DNA of 10,610 nt from Candidatus Margulisiibacteriota bacterium (GTDB lineage Bacteria > Margulisbacteria > Termititenacia > Termititenacales > Termititenacaceae): the NCBI GenBank assembly GCA_031279305.1, contig JAITIS010000039.1:1-10610 (forward strand). Direction: 5' to 3'. The translations under genes and the position numbers were made by a program. Of the stretch, positions 6,682 through 10,610 are shown one piece after another; position 1 is the first letter of the stretch, and each line of letters starts with the position of its first letter. Under the pieces are notes generated by a model. The model was not told where the DNA came from, searched no databases, and was given only the letters and a program-made list of their open reading frames with translations.

Positions 6682-6682
6682 G

Positions 6683-6714
6683 CTTCCTGTTTTTGCCACT
6701 ATATAACCAGGAAG
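6683..6714 (+). promoter_or_regulatory. Perfect 7-bp dyad that includes the pta Shine-Dalgarno
   Basis: CTTCCTG (6683-6689) and CAGGAAG (6708-6714) are exact inverted copies with an 18-nt spacer. The right arm contains AGGAAG, the ribosome site 7 nt before the pta GTG at 6722, which fixes that start. The left arm sits just after the -10 box, at the predicted transcription start, so the dyad may be an operator, or an anti-Shine-Dalgarno hairpin if transcription starts early enough. Chance cannot be excluded. Confidence 0.45.
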
Positions 6715-6721
6715 TGATCTT

Positions 6722-7723
6722 GTGTCCGCCATACTCGCCGACCTCAAAAAGAAAGCTCAAGCCAAATCCCAAAAAGTAGTTCTCCCCGAAAGTTCTGACG
6801 GGCGTGTTCTTAAAGCCGCGGATATTATTCTCCGGGAAAAAATTGCGCGAGTCATTCTGCTGGGCGACGCGGCCAAAATAAACGAGCTGGCAGCCCAAAT
6901 CGGCGCGGATATTTCCGCCGCGGAGATTATCGATCTTAAGCATTACGCGCGCGCGGCGGAGTTAGCCGCTCTTTATTATGCGCGCCGCAAACATAAAGGC
7001 GCGACGCTGGAAGAAGCGCAAAAACTGATGACTGCCGATCCCGTGTTTGCCGGAGCGGCGTTGGTCGGCATAGGCGCGGCGGACTGTATGGTCTGCGGCT
7101 GCGTCACGGCCACAGCGCAGGTTATCAAATCCGCGCTGTTTTGTATCGGAATGCAAAAAAACATTTCACTGGCATCCAGTTATTTTATGATGGTCTCGCC
7201 GGATAAATCTTTCGGCGAGAACGGCGTGTTATTTTTCGCGGACTGCGCGGTCAATCCCAGCCCCGATGCCGCGCAGCTCGCGGATATAGCCAAATGCACG
7301 GCAGACAGCCTGAAACAAATCATCGGCGCGCCGGCGCGCATCGCTTTGCTGTCTTTTTCCACCAAAGGTTCCGCGGCGCATCCCGATGTCGAAAAAGTGC
7401 AAAACGCGCTCAAAATAGCCCGGGAGAAATATCCTGATCTGGAGATAGACGGAGAATTGCAGGCCGATGCCGCGCTGGTGCCGGCGGTTGGGCGGCTCAA
7501 AGCTCCCGGCTCGGCCATTGCGGGTCAAGCCAATGTGTTAATTTTTCCCGACCTCGACGCCGGCAACATTGGTTACAAATTAGTCCAGCGTTTTGGCAAG
7601 GCCGAGGCTGTCGGTCCCATCTTGCAGGGGCTGGCTAAACCGGTGAATGATCTCTCGCGCGGCTGTTCGGTGCAGGATATTGTCAACACAGTCATCATTA
7701 CGGAATTGCAGGCAGAGAACTAA
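6722..7723 (+). CDS. pta: Phosphate acetyltransferase
   Basis: Pta converts acetyl-CoA and phosphate to acetyl phosphate and CoA in the cytoplasm, the first half of the acetate-forming ATP pathway. The 333-residue product is the short form, with only the catalytic PTA_PTB domain and no N-terminal regulatory DRTGG/BioD-like part. Visible motifs are VVLPES near residue 20, SFSTKGSA (211-218), DGELQADAA (243-251), NVLIFPDLDAGNIGYKLVQR (271-290) and GPILQGLAKPVNDLSRGCS (298-316). Ser-312 and Arg-313 in the last motif match the catalytic Ser/Arg pair described for the Methanosarcina enzyme. The GTG start follows AGGAAG by 7 nt. The gene has its own strong promoter and is followed 18 nt later by ackA, with which it forms the classic two-gene operon. 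Confidence 0.96.
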   Translation: MSAILADLKKKAQAKSQKVVLPESSDGRVLKAADIILREKIARVILLGDAAKINELAAQIGADISAAEIIDLKHYARAAELAALYYARRKHKGATLEEAQKLMTADPVFAGAALVGIGAADCMVCGCVTATAQVIKSALFCIGMQKNISLASSYFMMVSPDKSFGENGVLFFADCAVNPSPDAAQLADIAKCTADSLKQIIGAPARIALLSFSTKGSAAHPDVEKVQNALKIAREKYPDLEIDGELQADAALVPAVGRLKAPGSAIAGQANVLIFPDLDAGNIGYKLVQRFGKAEAVGPILQGLAKPVNDLSRGCSVQDIVNTVIITELQAEN

Positions 7724-7726
7724 AAT

Positions 7727-7732
7727 GGAGGA
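7727..7732 (+). promoter_or_regulatory. Strong Shine-Dalgarno of ackA
   Basis: GGAGGA lies in the 18-nt gap between pta and ackA, 9 nt before the ackA ATG at 7742. It is the best ribosome site in the window and lets ackA be translated independently of pta. Confidence 0.75.
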
Positions 7733-7741
7733 TTTATTTTT

Positions 7742-8932
7742 ATGGCCATTCTCTCGGTAAACTGCGGCAGCTCTTCGCTCAAGTATCAGCTCTATGACTG
7801 GAACGCGCAAAAGGCGCTGGCCGGCGGTTTGATCGACCGTATCGGCCTTGAGAATTCCAATATTGCGCACAAATATGCCGGGCAGAAAATCGAGCGCAAA
7901 ACTGGCTGCGCCGATCACAAAACCGCTTTTCATCTGGTGCTGGATTTTTTGCTCAAAGAAGCAAAACTCATCGGTTCGCTGGCGGATATAGAAGGCGTCG
8001 GCCACCGCATTGTGCACGGCGGCGTAAATTTTTCCGCCTCGGCGCTGATCGACGATGCGGTACTGGAAGAGATCAAGGCCAATAAAGAACTGGCGCCGTT
8101 GCATACGCCGCCCAATGTCACAGGCATCGAATCAGCGCGCGCGGCGATGCCGGACACGCCGCAGGTAGCGATATTCGACACCGCGTTTCATCAGACTATG
8201 CCGGAATACGCGTATACCTACGCGCTGGACTATGCGCTGGCGCAAAAATACAAGATTCGCAAATATGGTTTTCACGGCAGTTCGCACCGCTATGTCTCTG
8301 AACGCGCGGCGGAATTATTGGAACATAAAAAAAATTCTAAGATAATTATTCTGCACGTTGGCAATGGCTCCTCGCTCTCCGCGGTTAAAAACGGCAGATG
8401 TCTGGATACTTCGATGGGTTTTACCCCGTTGGCCGGGGTGATTATGGGCACGCGCAGCGGCGACATCGATCCGGCCGTGGTGCAGTTTCTGGCCAATAAA
8501 CTAAATGAGCCGGCGGACAGAGTGTTAGATAGATTAAATAAAGAAAGCGGTATGCTCGGCGTCTCCGGTTTTTCCGATCAACGGGATATTCTGGCCGGCG
8601 CCGGACAAGGCAAGGGGCGCTGTAAGCTGGCTTTGCAAATGCAGGCCTACTCGATGAAAAAATATATCGGCTCTTATCTCGCGGCTTTGAACGGCGCAGA
8701 CGCGCTTATATTTACTGCCGGTATCGGCGAGAACAGCCCGGATTTCCGCCGGGCGGTCTGTGAAAATATGGAAGCCCTAGGATTGGAGTTGGACGATGCC
8801 AGAAACCAAGAGTCTAACGGCTCCGAACGCCTCATTTCCGCTCCCAATTCCCGGATTAAAATTTTTGTCATTCCAACCAATGAAGAGTTTATTATTGCCA
8901 GAGATGTAATGGAGCTGGTGAGCATTAGGTAA
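7742..8932 (+). CDS. ackA: Acetate kinase
   Basis: AckA transfers the phosphate of acetyl phosphate to ADP, giving acetate and ATP in the cytoplasm; it pairs with Pta just upstream. The 396-residue length is normal for the ASKHA-fold family. Signature parts are all present: N-terminal VNCGSSSLKYQLYD with N7, GHRIVHGG with R89, HTPPN, and FDTAFH with D146. The second half has KYGFHGSSH with H178, HVGNGSS (205-211), MGTRSGD with R238, the adenosine/phosphate motif TAGIGENS (325-332) and the TNEE segment near 379-382. These match the Asn, Arg, Asp, His, Arg and Glu active-site set known from the Methanosarcina enzyme with small offsets. No clear terminator follows, but argH has its own promoter 50 nt downstream. 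The operon points to fermentative ATP production or acetate activation in reverse. Confidence 0.97.
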   Translation: MAILSVNCGSSSLKYQLYDWNAQKALAGGLIDRIGLENSNIAHKYAGQKIERKTGCADHKTAFHLVLDFLLKEAKLIGSLADIEGVGHRIVHGGVNFSASALIDDAVLEEIKANKELAPLHTPPNVTGIESARAAMPDTPQVAIFDTAFHQTMPEYAYTYALDYALAQKYKIRKYGFHGSSHRYVSERAAELLEHKKNSKIIILHVGNGSSLSAVKNGRCLDTSMGFTPLAGVIMGTRSGDIDPAVVQFLANKLNEPADRVLDRLNKESGMLGVSGFSDQRDILAGAGQGKGRCKLALQMQAYSMKKYIGSYLAALNGADALIFTAGIGENSPDFRRAVCENMEALGLELDDARNQESNGSERLISAPNSRIKIFVIPTNEEFIIARDVMELVSIR

Positions 8933-8978
8933 AGCAATCCGGCGACCCTGCGGGCAATTCGCTTCTTAAAATAGAAAA

Positions 8979-8987
8979 TGTTATAAT
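8979..8987 (+). promoter_or_regulatory. Extended -10 promoter for argH
   Basis: TG-T-TATAAT gives an extended -10 element with a perfect hexamer at 8982-8987. The expected -35 position holds only TTCGCT (8958-8963, spacer 18) or similar, a poor match, as is usual for extended -10 promoters. Transcription would begin near 8994, about 25 nt before the argH ATG. Confidence 0.6.
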
Positions 8988-9018
8988 TTCCCCGCGGTAT
9001 TTTCTGACGGGGGTACTA

Positions 9019-10389
9019 ATGTCCAAACTTTGGTCCGGGCGGTTTACAGCCGATACGGCAAAAGAAGCGCAGAATTTTACGGAATCTATTTCCTCGGACT
9101 GGCAGTTATACAAATACGATATACGGGTTTCTCTGGCCCACGCTGGCGCTCTGCGGAAAGCTAAAATTATTTCACCGGCTGAATATCGAAAAATTGCCGC
9201 CGGCTTAAAAGCCGTGGCCAAAGCAATAGAGCGGGGCAGGATTAAATTTAACCCGGCTCTGGAAGATATTCATATGCATATTGAAAACGCGTTGATCCGC
9301 AGGATCGGCGCCGCCGCTAAAAAACTGCATACCGGCCGTAGCCGCAATGATCAAGTGGCGACGGATATTCGCCTCTATCTCAAGGACAAACTGACACTGC
9401 TGTCCGGCCAGCTCAGCGTGTTTTGCGCGGTTTTGCTGGAACAGGCGGAAAAAAATAAAAATCTAGTTATGCCCGGACATACTCATTTGCAAATCGCCCA
9501 GCCAGTACTGCTGGCGCATCATATTTTGGCTTATGTGGAAATGTTTTTGCGGGACAGAGAAAGACTAGCTGGCGTTTTGCGCCGCACGGATGTCCTGCCG
9601 CTCGGCTCGGCGGCGCTGGCCGGCGCGGCGTATCCATTAGACCGGCAGGCTGTGGCCAGAGAATTAGGTTTTGCCGCGGTATCTGAGAATTCTCTGGACG
9701 CCGTGTCCGACCGGGATTTTCTGGCGGAGTTTCAGGCCGCGGCCGCTCTGTTGATGACGCATTTGAGCCGTATGTCTGAAGAACTGATTTTGTGGAACAG
9801 CGCGCAGTTCGGTTATGTGGAATTAAGCGACAGTTATGCCACCGGCTCCTCGATAATGCCGCAGAAAAAAAATCCCGATATTCCAGAACTGGTGCGCGGC
9901 AAAACCGGACGGGTGATCGGCAATATGCTGAATATTCTCACTGTGCTGAAAGGATTGCCGCTGGCCTATAACCGCGATTTGCAGGAAGACAAACAGCCGC
10001 TTTTTGACACCGTAGATACTGTTCTGTCCTGCCTGCTGGTGATGACCGGCCTGTGGCAGACAGTGCGTTTTAACGGGGTAAAAATGGCCGAAGATGCGGA
10101 AAAAGGTTTTTCTACGGCTACCGATTTGGCGGACTATTTAGTGCGCAAAAATATTCCCTTCCGCGAGGCGCACAAGATTGCCGGACAGCTTGTGCGCTAT
10201 TGCCTAGAATATGATAAGAAATTGACTGAATTGTCTCTGCCAGAATACTGGAAATTTTCGCGGCGGATTGGCGCTGATGTTAAAACAGCTGTTTCTTTAG
10301 CCGCGTCTGTCAACGCCCGCGATATTTACGGCGGCACCGCTCCGTTGCAGGTGGCCGCTGCTTTGCGCCGCGCCCGCCGGAGACTGTGA
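9019..10389 (+). CDS. argH: Argininosuccinate lyase
   Basis: ArgH splits argininosuccinate into arginine and fumarate, the last step of arginine synthesis, in the cytoplasm as a homotetramer. The 456-residue length is standard. The N-terminus KLWSGRF is diagnostic. It is followed by EDIHMHIE (82-89), HTGRSRNDQ (104-112), PGHTHLQ with T155-H156, and the fumarase/aspartase superfamily signature GSSIMPQKKNP (276-286). Ser-277 in this mobile loop is the expected catalytic residue and Lys-283 the substrate-binding lysine, by a constant offset of six from the duck delta-crystallin/ASL numbering. A GGGGG stretch at 9009-9013 may serve as ribosome site 5 nt before the ATG. argG is not adjacent in this window. 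The next gene starts 2 nt after the stop, so they are probably co-transcribed. Confidence 0.97.
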   Translation: MSKLWSGRFTADTAKEAQNFTESISSDWQLYKYDIRVSLAHAGALRKAKIISPAEYRKIAAGLKAVAKAIERGRIKFNPALEDIHMHIENALIRRIGAAAKKLHTGRSRNDQVATDIRLYLKDKLTLLSGQLSVFCAVLLEQAEKNKNLVMPGHTHLQIAQPVLLAHHILAYVEMFLRDRERLAGVLRRTDVLPLGSAALAGAAYPLDRQAVARELGFAAVSENSLDAVSDRDFLAEFQAAAALLMTHLSRMSEELILWNSAQFGYVELSDSYATGSSIMPQKKNPDIPELVRGKTGRVIGNMLNILTVLKGLPLAYNRDLQEDKQPLFDTVDTVLSCLLVMTGLWQTVRFNGVKMAEDAEKGFSTATDLADYLVRKNIPFREAHKIAGQLVRYCLEYDKKLTELSLPEYWKFSRRIGADVKTAVSLAASVNARDIYGGTAPLQVAAALRRARRRL

Positions 10390-10391
10390 AA

Positions 10392-10610
10392 ATGAAATTT
10401 GTCGCTGTTTCTCCTCATTTTGAGCGGGGAAACCGGGGTATTCTGGTTTTTCAGGATCAAAACGCCCATCCCCCCAAAATTTTTAGCGGTAAAAAAGACG
10501 AGGTCTACGCTTACGACACAGATTCCGGCAGGACTTTTTTAGTCGGCCTAGGCGCTCAGGCTGATTTTACCGCGGACGGTATGCGTCTGGCGGCTTACAA
10601 TCTGCTCAAA
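10392..10610 (+). CDS. Probable M17 leucyl aminopeptidase, N-terminal part (cut by window end)
   Basis: The first 73 codons are open to the window end. They read MKFVAVSPHFERG at the start and later DEVYAYDTDSGRTFLVGLG, then a segment with DGMRLAAYNLLK. The beta-strand followed by LVGLG and then an 'R-AA' helix is the pattern of the N-terminal domain of leucyl aminopeptidases (PepA/M17), which trim N-terminal residues from peptides in the cytoplasm. The metal-binding catalytic domain lies outside the window, so this is a fold-level guess. The ATG is 2 nt after the argH stop. GGAGA at 10379-10383, inside the argH end, is a good ribosome site 8 nt before it, which supports the start and co-expression with argH. 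Confidence 0.6.
   Translation, partial: MKFVAVSPHFERGNRGILVFQDQNAHPPKIFSGKKDEVYAYDTDSGRTFLVGLGAQADFTADGMRLAAYNLLK

Noticed and set aside
8933..8970. Terminator after ackA
   Set aside because: The CCCTGCGGG stretch has no usable loop and no T-run follows; I could not draw a credible stem, so the operon end is unmarked or Rho-dependent.

Overview
The window looks like chromosomal DNA from a free-living or gut-type anaerobic bacterium with a diderm-style gene set. It codes for phosphatidylglycerol-type lipid enzymes, a peptidoglycan precursor enzyme (alanine racemase), DnaX, threonyl-tRNA synthetase, the Pta-AckA acetate/ATP module and argininosuccinate lyase. All recognised genes are on the + strand. 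Base composition is mixed: GC-leaning codons in the housekeeping genes and one clearly AT-rich interval. I cannot name the phylum from this sequence alone. The unusual gene order (no ybaB-recR after dnaX, no infC-rpmI-rplT after thrS) would fit an uncultured candidate lineage, but that is a guess.

Region 1 (1-6063) reads as one long, tightly packed operon. It holds a 5'-truncated pgpA, a CDP-alcohol phosphatidyltransferase-like membrane protein, alr, dnaX, an unrecognised protein with a HicB-like N-terminus, and thrS. Spacings are a few bases or start/stop overlaps, so translational coupling is likely. Three points stand out. The CDP-alcohol transferase motif lacks two of its usual aspartates. 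ThrRS has no TGS domain. dnaX, the unknown gene and thrS lie in one reading frame, separated only by TAG stops and without Shine-Dalgarno sequences.

Region 2 (6064-6721) is a compositional break. It contains an AT-rich stretch with short direct and inverted repeats, a strong intrinsic terminator, a small atypical ORF (6248-6499), a second terminator, and then a very good sigma-70 promoter for pta. The heptad pattern at the small protein's C-terminus continues across its TAA stop into the following codons, which suggests a recent nonsense mutation or a readthrough product. The first terminator lies only 13 nt upstream of this ORF's ATG, so it could work as an attenuator.

Region 3 (6653-8932) is the pta-ackA operon: acetyl-CoA plus phosphate to acetyl phosphate, then acetate plus ATP. 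Its Shine-Dalgarno sequence forms one arm of a perfect 7-bp dyad whose other arm lies at the expected transcription start.

Region 4 (8979-10610) starts with an extended -10 promoter. It carries argH (last step of arginine synthesis), followed 2 nt later by the start of a gene resembling M17 leucyl aminopeptidase, which is cut by the window end.

I did not find a convincing wholly new multi-gene system. The best candidates for novelty are the HicB-like fusion protein in the operon and the 6064-6600 island with its interrupted small coiled-coil gene.
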